This document shows positions 34,301 to 46,500 of a DNA stretch of 64,000 bases, piece after piece. Each line of letters starts with the position of its first letter. The first letter of the stretch is position 1. The stretch covers positions 5,072,227 to 5,136,226 of the forward strand of contig NC_037595.1 of NCBI RefSeq assembly GCF_003073045.1. Reading direction: 5' to 3'. The notes under the pieces were generated by a model. That model saw only the letters and a list, made by a program, of their open reading frames with translations. It did not search any database and was not told the origin of the DNA. Made by a program: the position numbers and the translations under genes. Origin of the DNA: Pomacea canaliculata (taxonomy: Eukaryota; Mollusca; Gastropoda; Architaenioglossa; Ampullariidae).

Positions 34301-37300
34301 TGTATCTGCATGCTTCACACACATGATGCACACACACACACATTTATATTAATTCTCACATATGCCTATCCAATCCCTACCTCATCTCTTTGTGAGTGTT
34401 AGGAACCTGATCTAAGGCCATACGATAAAATTTTATGGCCTTAGGGTAGTTCTTCTGCTTGAAATATATGTTTCCCATATTCACTTTCAGACGCCCTGAA
34501 AGAAAAAAAAATGCAAGCTTTTATTAATAATCTGAACAGTAGAGGTTAAAAAAATAATACATTACACAACACAGCATGTATATATACACACACACACACA
34601 TTCTCTTAGAAACAACAGACACATACAGCAAATAATGATCCAACAAAGTTTATGACACTATTTTTGCAACACACACAATACAGAGGATTGTCCAAATGAT
34701 GACACCAAACCTGCATTGCTGAACATCTTGTTCTTCACAATGACCTGGTAGGTGTTGAGGGCCTCTGCATACATCTCGTTGGCAGCATACTGATTGGCCA
34801 GGTTAAAAAGCACCTGAAGCAGTACACGTAGTATAAAACTTTAAAAAAAAAAATCTTTTTCAACAAAACATAAGTTACAAAGTACTAAAAAAGCCCCTGT
34901 ACCCACTAACAACACACTTACTGAGTATGTAAGGTCCAGGTTGATTTGCTCACCCATGGACTGCTGCTCACGCTGGCGAACAAGTACTCGCTCTTTGCGA
35001 CCCGCTTCTTTGGCCTTTTCCAGTGCCTAAGGACAAACAGCATAGTAGCATCTGAGACTAAAACTGCTTTGATTGATGGAAAACAATGGTGCTAACAGTA
35101 GAATACCATCAACACTCTTGACTCGCCAAACCCTGGTTTGTATTTCATAGTAGATGCTCCAATAGCTGCAGAAGGCAATAAATCTACATCACATTGAATG
35201 TTGCAGCTAGTCACTAAAGAAACATGATCAAGTGACAAAATAAAGGATTCATCAATGGGTTTGAATGTTATTTGGCTGAAGCATTACCATGAAATGATTT
35301 GCTTGGAATTCTGTCACAAAGTTTTATGCATGTTAAGTATGTTTAACAAAACTTTTAACTAAACTATAAGCAGTAAGGTAAATTTCTCATGCACAGTGTG
35401 AAAGTATAAACAGGCAGTCCTCAGGTTATGTCAGCTCCGAAGTTACGATGTTTCGTGGTTACGACACATCTCCCATTTACTGTATAAAGCCTTGTTTCGA
35501 TTTAAGTGGCTTTGCGTTGTAAACATCGCGAACTTTGTGTTTGGTGTTATTATTAAATGTGTTTTAAATGTGGTTTTTTTTTTTTTATAATTACTGTGTT
35601 AGGATAGGTGTTAGAATAGGATAGTGCTTACAGTACGTTATTTACAGTACGTATGTTTTACAGCTCGACGACTAGGAGCGGAACAACGTCGTAAGTTGGG
35701 GACGCCTGTAATATGATAATTTATCAACATTTCTATCTTCCACAACACCACACTTACCAATTGTAACTCTCCTCTACTGTTGGCAAAGCAACTCTCCTCA
35801 ATCAGCTCATTGACCTTTTTCTCCAGCTGCCGTATCTTTTCCTCAGGACTGTAGAAAATGGTCAGAGCAAATAGATGAAAGGAGCAGGCATTGTCACTTT
35901 TGCTGTTGTAACTAGATAACATCTACACTGAGTAGAGCTTGCACAGATCCTATATGCTGAATCATGCTCAGTGGTGATTGTGATGGTGACGACTGTAATG
36001 AGAAGGAGGACAATGATAATAACCTGGCACTCTTTACGCTCACACTGTCATAACAGCAGGAGAACTGTGGTTGAAAAAAAACAGAAACAGGATGCGGGAA
36101 AATGTAAGGATCTGGGGGAAATAACACAATACATAACTCATATTCATAGCATTTAAATTTGAGATCTGATGCTGCTTTAACTGGGTATCCCCCCACAGTG
36201 TGGCACAGATATCTAAATGTGTCACCTCTCACTCATAGCTATATTTCACAGCACTGTTTGCAGCTTCATCAAACACAATCCACTGATCTACCTTTATGCG
36301 ATGTCATTTGAAAACCAAGACATTCTTTAACCAATGAATCCATATCCTTACCTGTCCTCTGGTTTGGGGGCCAGTGGTGGAGCTGGACCTTTGCCTGCCT
36401 GATTCATGGGGTCAAATCCTACGCCTGGATATAGAGGCACATATGTTTATTAATAATTTAAAAATAATTTAAAAGTGCTTAACACAGAAACATTGTTTTT
36501 CTATCTTTTTTCTGTTCTTGCTCTTTTAAACCAAACTTGTGTGTACTTGCATGAACACTCTTTCACAAAGTAGCATACGAAACAAGGCACTGTGACCAAC
36601 AGCAAAAAGAGAAGAATATAAACTTCTTTGGTCTTTGTTTTTTATATCTGTTGAAATAGGTTTGATCAATGAATATATATATATTTCTAACACCTCTAGA
36701 AATAAAAATCTCTCAAATACTTAAAAAGACAATGTACCCCTCCCTCCAGCTGTGGTAAAACCAGCTGCACGGACTGCTGTCATAGGTCTAGGGGCACCCT
36801 CTCCATCTATATTCCCAGTGATGGGTCTGCCTAAAGATGATGGCAGCCCCATTCGTCCTCTGGCAGCTGTTCCCATTCGAGCAGCAGTCCCTAGTCTTCC
36901 ACCAGGTGCCATCCCCCCAATGCCTCCTCCCATGGCCATGCCACCCCTTGCTGCTGTCTGTTTGCACACAATTATAGGCACATGCTTTTCTAAATACAAA
37001 AAAGCAACATCTTAAACAATAACAAATAATACAACAAACCTATAACTAAAGAGCAAGGCATTTTCCCTGCTCTATAGAAAATAATGTTAGACTTTGCTTT
37101 ACAGTTTAACTTAACTGTTACTTGTCTTAAAGTGCCATATTGGCACTAACATTGTTAAATGTTTTGCATTAAACTGCTTTAAATTTCAGTTTTTATCTGA
37201 AATATGGACCCCAAAAGTGATTTATCAGCCACTCAAAAAATAGTAGTAGTTTCTTAAGCCAATAATATTTCACCAGTTATTAAACATAAGCATTTCCACA

Positions 37301-39203
37301 AACAGCATATGAATTTGTCATTTCTTCATCTTTGATTTTTTTAAGCTAATGATAGCAGCTAATTCCCCATGGGTCTTTTAAGTTGATAGAGTTATGAAAA
37401 GCACCAGTTGATTGTACAGCATACTGAACACACTGCCTGCAGATGTGGTAGAGGAAGTGTTTGGTCAGCAAGTGTTTGGCATGCATGCCTTTTTGATCCA
37501 GAGAGTAAAGACAAAGTGTCCCCTACTCCCAGCAATGCAAACAGCATTGTCCTCTAATGCTGCCAACCTATGGCACAAGATTCCAGATTCCCTAAGTACT
37601 GCTCTCTGAGTCATAAATTGCAGCATAACTCTACACAGCCATCAAAAGAATAATAATGATGTGTTAGCTTGTATAGCACCTTATCCTTGGCTGTGGACAC
37701 CTCAAGGCGCTTCACAAGTGACAGAGGGTGCAGAAGTGCAGAAGGTGATCTGATGTTAAAATAAGTTGACGACAAAATAAAATGATGACAAAATGCCGGT
37801 GTTTAGCGGACCATGTCCTTCACACCACAGGGAAGCGTCCACATACAGCACGAATAACAATTCAGAGTCCAAATATCAAAACATCATACCCGCCACAATA
37901 CACTCCATGGCAAATGGAACACATCCAAGAGAGAATGTCTGACGGGAATGACGAATGAGTCCAGCACATACAAAAGTTCACTGCTAAACAGAAGGTCAAG
38001 ACGAAATGAAGCCAACACAACTGTGCTGATCATGAAGTCTGCACATCAGAAAATTAAGCCACCAACATGAAAGAGACAGCACATATTCCAAGCGCATGAT
38101 GGCAGGCCCATCAAAAACACACGATCACAAGTCCAACATGAGGAAGACCTCAGATAAAACAAAAATACAACAGAACTTTGCCCCCTACAGCCAGTTAGGT
38201 GAGGTGACATCACACTATATCTATATATTAAATATGCCAAGAAGAAACTCTTGCCACCCCATTGGTCGCTCGGTTGATAACAAAGGGAACCAATGGATGG
38301 GTATCCATCATCCTGAGTGCCCTGACTGTTTCAGTATGCACACTAGACCACATGGTGTACTGGCAAGGACTTGATCAATGTACACTCTTGGCTTATGAGA
38401 CTATGAAAGTTTGCTCTGCTGTATGGTCAACCATCATGCTAAAAGCTGCAGCAACAAGAAGCAATCACCAGAATAAAATTGTAACACCTAACAACCACTT
38501 GTTTCATGTTATCTCCACAAATTATTCCCAAGTATGTATCATGTAGTAGGCTACCCAGTTACAATGAATGCATAAAAATGTATTTCGTGATCCACTGAAA
38601 CTTTTCTGCTCTTTGTTCCTGCGAGTCTGAGCATTTTTTCAGTAGAAAACCTACAACAAAAAGAAAAGCTGATAGCTTTTCAATCCCAGTAGTGTAATTT
38701 GCTTACTGGTGGTGGTCGTCTTCCATGACTTGTTCTTAAGACTGCCTTTTGGAAAACCTCATCATGGGCAAGATCCTGAAAAATGTTTTACAAACAGACT
38801 ATGTAGTAAGAATAATCTAGTATATCTTTGAGACAGAGGCTACTTAAACAGATCCTGCACTTTCAGACAAAACATCTCATAGTTAGAAAAATACATTGTA
38901 TTTTGTTACAGTTACTATTACAAAAATTTACCTGTACCTGGTCAGAACATTGTCTACTTTCACAAATCTTTCTTTCCTCAAATTTCTTTCAATGCTACCA
39001 TTTTTCTTTATTACATTGTAGCATTAACATGAGATGCAAATTTACAAACGTGTTGTATGTTAATTTTGCTATATAACCTAGTCAAAACTTACATCTGTAT
39101 CCAGAGCAGCACTGTATTCATTAAAACCTCCATAAATATCCTCTTCTTCTTCTCCAGCAAGATGAATATGCTCCATCATGTTAAGCCGAGTGAGCCCAGT
39201 CAT
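25322..39203 (-). CDS. IFT88: Intraflagellar transport protein 88 (24 exons, ~844 aa)
   Basis: Minus-strand exons, 5' to 3': 39094-39203, 38707-38775, 36738-36957, 36352-36424, 35758-35848, 34922-35026, 34711-34813, 34381-34495, 33852-34083, 33141-33211, 32825-32911, 32578-32677, 31977-32063, 29402-29471, 29007-29123, 28682-28790, 28309-28347, 27945-28056, 27474-27589, 26967-27085, 26648-26754, 26045-26108, 25788-25904, 25322-25422. Recognised by near-identical family blocks: LRTSHGRRPP, RPMTAVRAAGFT, EEKIRQLEKKVNEL, MKIMQNIGI, VNKGN, EWLGAYYID. It is a tetratricopeptide-repeat subunit of the IFT-B complex, needed to build cilia. Phases agree at every junction. In the last exon the conserved frame DASYSDPLGPQ is followed one base out of frame by ERPKTAARRK and EELGDDLLPE. 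As read, the protein ends at 25322 with an unrelated tail; the family stop would be at 25299-25301. Start chosen at 39203; a second Met-Met lies eight codons on. Confidence 0.96.
29472..31976. other. IFT88 intron 13, longest intron of the gene
   Basis: About 2.5 kb with no coding exon or recognisable mobile element on either strand. A 40-base duplication of the exon 13 donor region lies at its start on the minus strand (31931-31976). Confidence 0.6.
35411..35708. mobile_element. Tigger-like TIR MITE in IFT88 intron 5
   Basis: Left end CAGGCAGTCCTCAGGTTATG; right end reads in complement CAGGCGTCCCCAACTTACGA. The imperfect inverted repeats extend about 45 bases and contain several CpG, unlike the surrounding intron. 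About 298 bases, no coding capacity. The target duplication is not clean; TA-rich sequence lies on both sides. Confidence 0.65.
37645..37745 (-). mobile_element. LINE/SINE 3' end, minus strand, IFT88 intron 2
   Basis: Read on the minus strand it runs GTGAAGCGCCTTGAGG, then AAGGTGCTATACAAGC, then an ATTATT tail at 37645-37655. This is the common 3' ending of CR1/L2-type LINEs and the SINEs that borrow it. The 5' extent is unclear. Confidence 0.6.
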
Positions 39204-40513
39204 GGTTGAGTCTCACTGTTGACAAAATTCAGATCCATGAAAGCACCCTTACAATTTTAATCTATTCAGCATTTTCATAACAGTCTCCTGGACTAGAATT
39301 GTGAGTCTGATCAAAATAGTTAAGAATTTTTTTACCCCAAAAGAAATTAATGTAAAACTGCATCATGAAAATACTCTATGGATAAATATTGTTCAGTTAA
39401 CATGAAATGCTTCTGTTTACACATTTAGAAAAAGCTCTAAGCTAATACATGAAGTTGTATAAATAAATATATTCCTAAATACGTTTCTAAGAGCTAGAAG
39501 GGGAATGAGGGGGGAAAATAGGCATAAGAATCGTTCTGTTATTGCTAAAATTGCAATTGATTCACGAAGAAAAGTTTTAAATCAATACATGAAGATGTAT
39601 ATCTAAGCTATTCTCAAGTATGCTGCTGAGTGCTATGGGTGTTGATGTCAGCGCTTAGATTTGTTTACGCTGGTTACCGTATTTATTGATGACAAATTTG
39701 ACGTTTGTCCCTAGTTGTGGTCTCTATAAAACAGTTTAAGCAAAACTGATTGACTTCTCCTTTTTAATGCTTTTACTGGTATTACAATACTGATGAATGA
39801 ATCAGCATACCTGCTGTGTGTAGTCAATTCCCCGTCTATTCGGCTTTCAGTTACTGAAGTCTAGAAGAATGGTATTTATTCCCGTCGTGCAAAGCACACA
39901 AAAGCTAGCGTGTAGAAGCTAGACCTGACCATATAAGAATGTAGGATTAAATAGGAAGAAAGTGTGTACGGCGTACTATAATTAAGAAAACTGTGTAATA
40001 TATTGAACAAATAATGAAGTGTAGCTAATTTTATTAAATTTTATAGGTATTTTAGTTTTTTTACATCATATAACATTCAGATATTGTAAAATGAAAAGTA
40101 GAAAGTTTTCAAATTTCGTTTCAGTTTAATGACATTGATAGGTAATTATGACGAATGCTCAAAAACTCCTCTTAATTCTTTTTTCTGTGAGTTTTTACAT
40201 GTGAAAACGTCATTCTTGAAAAATCTGTTTTTTAACTAAGGTCGTGTTTATTATAGTCCTTTTTTTTCTCCCCTCTTCCTTAATGTCGTCTGCTACTTTT
40301 GGATCTTCTGCATTGAAGTTAGCTATAGACGAGCACGCATCTGGCGCGTTGAATCAAGGTGGACGAGCAAGGTAGACTTGAACAGTCGCTAAAGGGTGAT
40401 CGTGTATAGCGTACGTCTTGGATGTAGTCAGTGCTAATGGGGCTAAGGCTGTCACCGATGGTGTTTCGGCTGACCATTTTTCTTCGCCAGACTGATTATT
40501 AATACGACGAAAG
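39204..40513. promoter_or_regulatory. Divergent promoter region of IFT88 and WDCP
   Basis: About 1.3 kb between two start codons pointing away from each other. CpG density rises near the WDCP side (about 40320-40510). A weak X-box-like imperfect palindrome (GTTTACGCTGGTTAC) lies at 39663-39677. No TATA box is placed convincingly for either gene. Confidence 0.5.
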
Positions 40514-43500
40514 ATGGAGTTAGGTGCAACAAAACTGCGCCTTAGTGGGATCAACAATCTTTTAAACGGTAAATTATACTTTATTTTTTCAATAATTATA
40601 TTTCCTTATCGTGCTCTTGTTTGGCTATAGGGATCAGTGTAACTCTGGCAGCCTTTGATGTCTGATGACTTCATTGAAGTCTGACATAAGATGATTTTCG
40701 TGTGTTGATTCGGATAATAAAATCATTTTTTTGGGGGTGCTGATAAGAGATGAGAGTTCCTTTCTATGTGGAGAAGCAGAATTTCTTTTCCCATTCTCTA
40801 TGTGTGTGCGTGTGTGAGTTGAGAGAGAGAAACTGAGTGCTGTCTCTTCTTAGGCGATTCTAAATAATGAAAAGAATCATCCTTTGAAACAAAAATTTCT
40901 TAAGCTTCTCTTCATCCAATGGTTTCACATTACATTTATAAACTTCCCCATAATTTGTAAGCCATTAAAAATTCCTACAGTATTATAAGGTGTAGTCTAT
41001 TTTATAGCATGGTACTTTTGAGCGCTTTTTTCCAAGGGATTGATTAGGTATCCTGTACAGCAGTTTATCATGACTTTTGTTTATAGTTCCGAACTAAACA
41101 TTGTTTATCATACCAATGCTTTGTGTTAGAAATGTGAGAATACATGTAGCCAGTAGGAAAAGATAGTAGCTCAGGTTGAGCACTAAAATAATGGAGTTAA
41201 ATTTAGTTCATCATGGACTTTCAAGAGAACCTGCTATGTGTGATACTGACAAAGAGCAGCAGCATCATTTTAGATACCTTGAGGAAAGATAGTGGCAAAC
41301 TGAGTTTATTGATGTTTGTTGTCCTTAGTGCTACTGATCTCGTGTAATGAAAGAAAAGCAGTCATTTGGAGCAGGACGTGAAGGTGGTATAAAAGGGATT
41401 GTAATTCAGAATTATTTGTGCTTGTCTGGATATCAAACATCAGTTGGTCAACATACTGTGTTATAACTTTTTTTCCCCAAAACTGCAGACCACATTTATG
41501 CTGATGGCATTCACCTTCATTTTACCATAAGTAGCCACACTAGCCAAGAATGCATCGAACTCTTTACTTTGAGACCACCTTCCTTTATTATTGCTGTTGT
41601 GTCTGTGTGTTTTTATTTTTTGGAAAGGATTTTGAGCTAGCCTTTGAGGGTGTGGCAAAGGGCTATATAAATTGACTTATTACTACTTCTTCACAGACAC
41701 AAATACATACTTGCGTGCCCACACATGCACATATATGTAAACTCCTTCCTTTCTAAATCTTTAGAAGAAAATAAAAGAAAAAAAAATAGTGCAAAGAAGT
41801 GACATGCAATTCTAGTTAAAAACAAATTTGTGCTTCATATTAACAAACATTTCTTTCCAATCCGTTTGCTATCTGTCTGCCTATTCAACTAATTTTTTTG
41901 TTGTTTATTAAAAGGGGAGTAAAATATAGATCCATTTTTATTTAAATTGTCAGTAAATAATTAAGCATGTTGAAAATAAGTGCCTGTAAGCAGTTAAATA
42001 TGTGTGCATTGTTCTGTAATCATGATACAATTAAGAGATTTGTATTATCAATAGGTCACACCTTATACCTGTAAAAACCACTGGCAAGCAAATTTTCCTT
42101 ATAAGAAAATTCTTGGTTTCCTTTCCACCCCCACCCCCAACTTTTCCCTTCTTGTAACTGGAAGCTGGGTCTTCCAAGGGTGTGTTTCAAATCTCCTATT
42201 GTCACTAAAACTCAATGTATTTATAATAAATATATTCTATAAAAATATCTATTTTGGGTGACCTTTATTAATCACATAAAATTCATGTAAAACTGTTTGT
42301 GAGATATGTCATTATATCTGCAGCGGTTCATCCAGAACACGGTGTCATTTGGACTGACAGTAAAGGCATCTTCTGGCTCCTGTGCATCTCCATCAGGAGC
42401 AGGTGGAAATGGTGGCTCAGTACGACTTGGGGAGTTTGAGTAAGTAGCCATGTGCAATTACTTTCTAAAAGTGTATATTTTGAGCTAGTTGAAGCCTTGC
42501 GCAGTGATTGTATTAAAGTGCAACTTTCACCAATATTACCTAGAAAGAATGTGGACAAAGGTATTGTGCACAGACAAAATAGTTTTTTGTGAAACTGCAA
42601 TTCTCTGTCTTCTGGGTAATACACCGAATGTTCATTACTTAGTACCATAAGCTACATCGCATGGCGTTTCACGCCCTTCACAGAACATTACCTTGGGTTC
42701 TTATCAATGCAGTTTTACCTCCCAATCCTTGGTCTTTTACACACTAACTGTAATTTTTCTTTCATTTCCCACCCCCTCCCAAAAGTCTCTGTGCTAAAGG
42801 GAACGTTGTGATCTACTGGTTGGGAAATCGCTGTCGTGAAATACAGTACATCCAAGTACATCAATCAATAACATCTGCCCAACTTTTACTTTCAGTGATT
42901 TGTATGCATTTTATATTCATCCAACACCAGCGAATTTTTTAATTATATTTTTATATGAGAGAAGTATAAATACTTGTAGTAGAATGGTTGGCTGACTAGA
43001 GTGGGGAAAGAAGTGAAGAAAAAGACATGGAAGAAAGACTGACGAATTTAGCTGAGAAGCTGAGTGGGTTGTAATCTGTTTACCACCATTGGCCTGAGAA
43101 TGTGTACAGTCGGTATTATACCGAATATTGCACTCCACCTTCATACACCCCCTCTCGCACCCGATCCCTGCCCTGGAATCCTGTCCTATCACGCAAACAC
43201 TGCACAAAGCTCACTTGATGGACCGCATTCCTTCCTGCTGACGGCACAGGACGTCATTCATTTCGACCCTCCGCTCGGTCCTGTCCCAGAAATACAAAAC
43301 GCCCGCAGATATCCCTTCCTTTCTTCTTTCTGTTAACACCTGCCTTCTTCCTCACATTTTAGGGGCTTTACCGTTATTTGGGCTGTAAATGTTATCTGAA
43401 TGACCACCCGTTTCAGCCATAGTATTCACGCATACAAACGCACGCACGTACATACACATATTTTCTTTTGTGCTGCACGTCTTAAATTGTGTACAATAAT

Positions 43501-46500
43501 CAGTCACGCGATGTGGTTGAACATTTCTGTCCAGAGTAACAGAGACCGTTTTTCTTCCTACCCGCAGCGCCTAAGAATGTATATAGTGTACAGTGGCGTG
43601 TGGGTACAGGGTACCACAAGCAAGATGAGAGGTAAAACGTGATTGCTGAAAACGTGTGTGCTGGGAGGAGGGAGGCCAACGTGACCAAGGGATGATGATC
43701 AAAAGGAGGAAAATCAAACAGCTCACTTCAGAATCTGTGTTTTGTAACCCACCCAGCCAAGCTGAATTTGAGACTAAAGCCTGTCGTTGTGGGACCATAA
43801 TAATGATCGCAGGTATAAAATTACCTCAGGGTTACTAGGAACAGAATCGTTGCGGGGTCCTGCAACAGGAAACACGCAGACAGATCTTTGAGATATGTTG
43901 TAAATGATCCCCGTCTTATTTACTGTTCACATGTATGGCTACAAAGAGCTTGAGTCTGTTACTGAGCGGAGGTAAAGCAAACTCGAAGGTACGGATGTAT
44001 CAGTTTCGTAGCACAGCCCCTGAGAAACACCCCAAGACCCTCGCTCCTCATTGTCAGGTATTTATAGCTCAAAATTACGGCCCATGAGAATCATTGTACG
44101 ACGACACTCGCTCCTCATTGACATGCACTTGCTGGGACACATCTCACCCCCTTCCCAACTCCTGAACCCCACCCACCGGCTGTTGACCATGCGTGGGGAA
44201 AAATGGAGTTAGCGACGAGGAGTGGGGTCATGGTGGAGGGTGCTAACTCTCTTGAAACCTCCGTATCGTGTTCACTGGGTGTGTACGCTACCTGTGATGC
44301 ATGCTGAATGCTTCATTACCGGTCTTGTGTAAATAGTCCAGTCTCCGTCGTCTCATACCTGGCTTCATTGTTTTATCATCCATTTCACATCCCAAGTCCG
44401 CTCATGTTTCAGTACTTAGGTTTTTCATGGCAAGAAGAGATCTTAGCAATCTCAACGTGCATTTTTACGAAGTCATCTCTGTGGCAAAAAAAAAAAAAGG
44501 AAAAATAACTTTTTCTTTTCCCTATCTTGAAGTTCCTTTAGCCCACAACAACAAGAAGAATTAAGTTTTATCACAGTTTACAATTATGAACACCGTGTTC
44601 CGAGGGCGATACATGTCAGTTAATTGCTGGTGACTATATAGTTTGCAAGTTACCTTGAACCACAGAGCGTTAGCTGATGATCGTAATTTGCTTTGTTTGG
44701 AAACATTAAATACGATGGATATAATAAGTTTCTGGTGGCTGTTCTTTCCATCTTGTTTTGAAGCATATATTTGACTGTTGATGTCATTGTCTGGTAACTG
44801 TAGTAGGATATTTGTAAAATACATGAGCTCTGCGTTGCACTGGCCTCCGATATTTAAAGAAACGGTTTTGTTTGCCCTGGTATACTTGTTTGAAATGTAA
44901 ATGCGCCCAAAGTTTGAGGAGCGACTACCGCAGCGATATTGGGATGAATTTATTTATAGATTGACAAATATGAATTCTCATCAACAGCACGCACACACAT
45001 AACTAGAAGATAAGAGCAAGTATTTTTATTCTCATCCGGCGTTTGCTTCTTTCCTTCATACCCATCACCCCCCCGCTTTTTTTTTTTTTGCAACAAACCT
45101 CATCGCAGCCCGCGCACATGATTCTTACCCATCCACCCTTCCTCCTGCACCACCCGAAATCATGACAGTAAACGTTCGCGGGGGATATCGACGGCGATCA
45201 AGCGGTAGCGCGTTAAAGCGTTGACTTCCTGTCACTTGCTAACCTCACTGACGTTCACCGTCGAAGTCCGCAAACTGTAACACCAAACCTGATAAAAAAT
45301 CAAGTAAAAGCAACGATATTGAATGTGACAGCTGTAAGAAGCATTGTCAAAATATAAAATGCTTTGCAGACGGTCCATCAACTGTAAAAAATTATAAGAT
45401 TTTCATGATCATTATTTTTTATGAATGGAAGTGAGACCTTCATGAGTGGAAGCCTGATAGTAGCTTCATGTAACCCAGCCCAAGATGTTAAGTATAAATA
45501 TATGAAAGCACATGACATTGTTTTAGCAGCCTTTCCTTCAGTATCCTGAGGCTAGCCAGACTAAACAGTTTTTTTTTAAGCAGACGCACGATAGAATGCA
45601 TTTTTGTGATGCAAAGTGATCTGTAATACTTCTGATCTTACCTAGCAATAAATATCGATCACCAAATACCAGTCACCACTCTCCATCCTTTGCCAAACTG
45701 ATAATTAAACAGGTATACTACAATGTGCATTATCTTTATTAGACTGAGATTGGTTGCTGACAGGGGCGGACTGGAGCTTTAAAGCAGGCCCGGGCATTAT
45801 TTACAGAGCGGCCCTTCTCACTAAAATAGGCCTATAATATTATTCTATAGAACAAAATAAGCCCACCAGGCATTGCCCAAATGCCCTACTGGCCAGTCTG
45901 CCACTGGTTGCAGAGAGATCCTAATGTTTCACTTCTGTTTTACACATTAAAAGTATTTAACATTACACCACTCCTCCAGCTTATGGTTTAACAAGAAAAA
46001 CCATAAGAATCTGTCCTGCAAAATCATGGTATATTCATACTGTATTAAACTTTAAAGAGTTATTAAGGTGTGTTCAGAAAGAGGTAAAATCGTACTTGTA
46101 TCAAACAGGTGTTATTTCCTTCATACGACAGCTTCTAAAAACTGGTATCCACGCCCACCCCCTCCTAGCATTATTGTTTGGTTGATTGCATCAAAATGTA
46201 GGACTTCCTACATAAACAAAATAGTGTTAATAACCACTTTGGAAGCTGTGCAGATATCTCCTTTTTATTTTTAAACTGTCTTCTATTAAAATTTACTTCT
46301 AGATTTGAATGCTTTTGTGAATGTTTTGGAAGGTCTTAAACTAAATGTTTGCTTGGTGCTTTAGATCTGTGCAGAGTGTTCACTGGAGCATCTCAGTGGC
46401 CAGTGAGACATGCTATATGGCAGCTGTCCATCAACAGAATGTCACAGTGTGGCGAGTAACTGGCACAGCTCCGCGTTTAAACTTTAAGCAAATGCGCAAA

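Noticed and set aside
34331-34345. (CA)n and similar short dinucleotide runs as functional Z-DNA or CRISPR-like sites
   Set aside because: Ordinary short microsatellites, not regularly spaced repeats; no CRISPR array or phage signal in the window.
37412-37609. 65-codon frame with NAANLWHKIPDSL, LINE-like tail
   Set aside because: The resemblance to a LINE C-terminus is slight and the strand is opposite to the nearby 3' tail; not enough to call.
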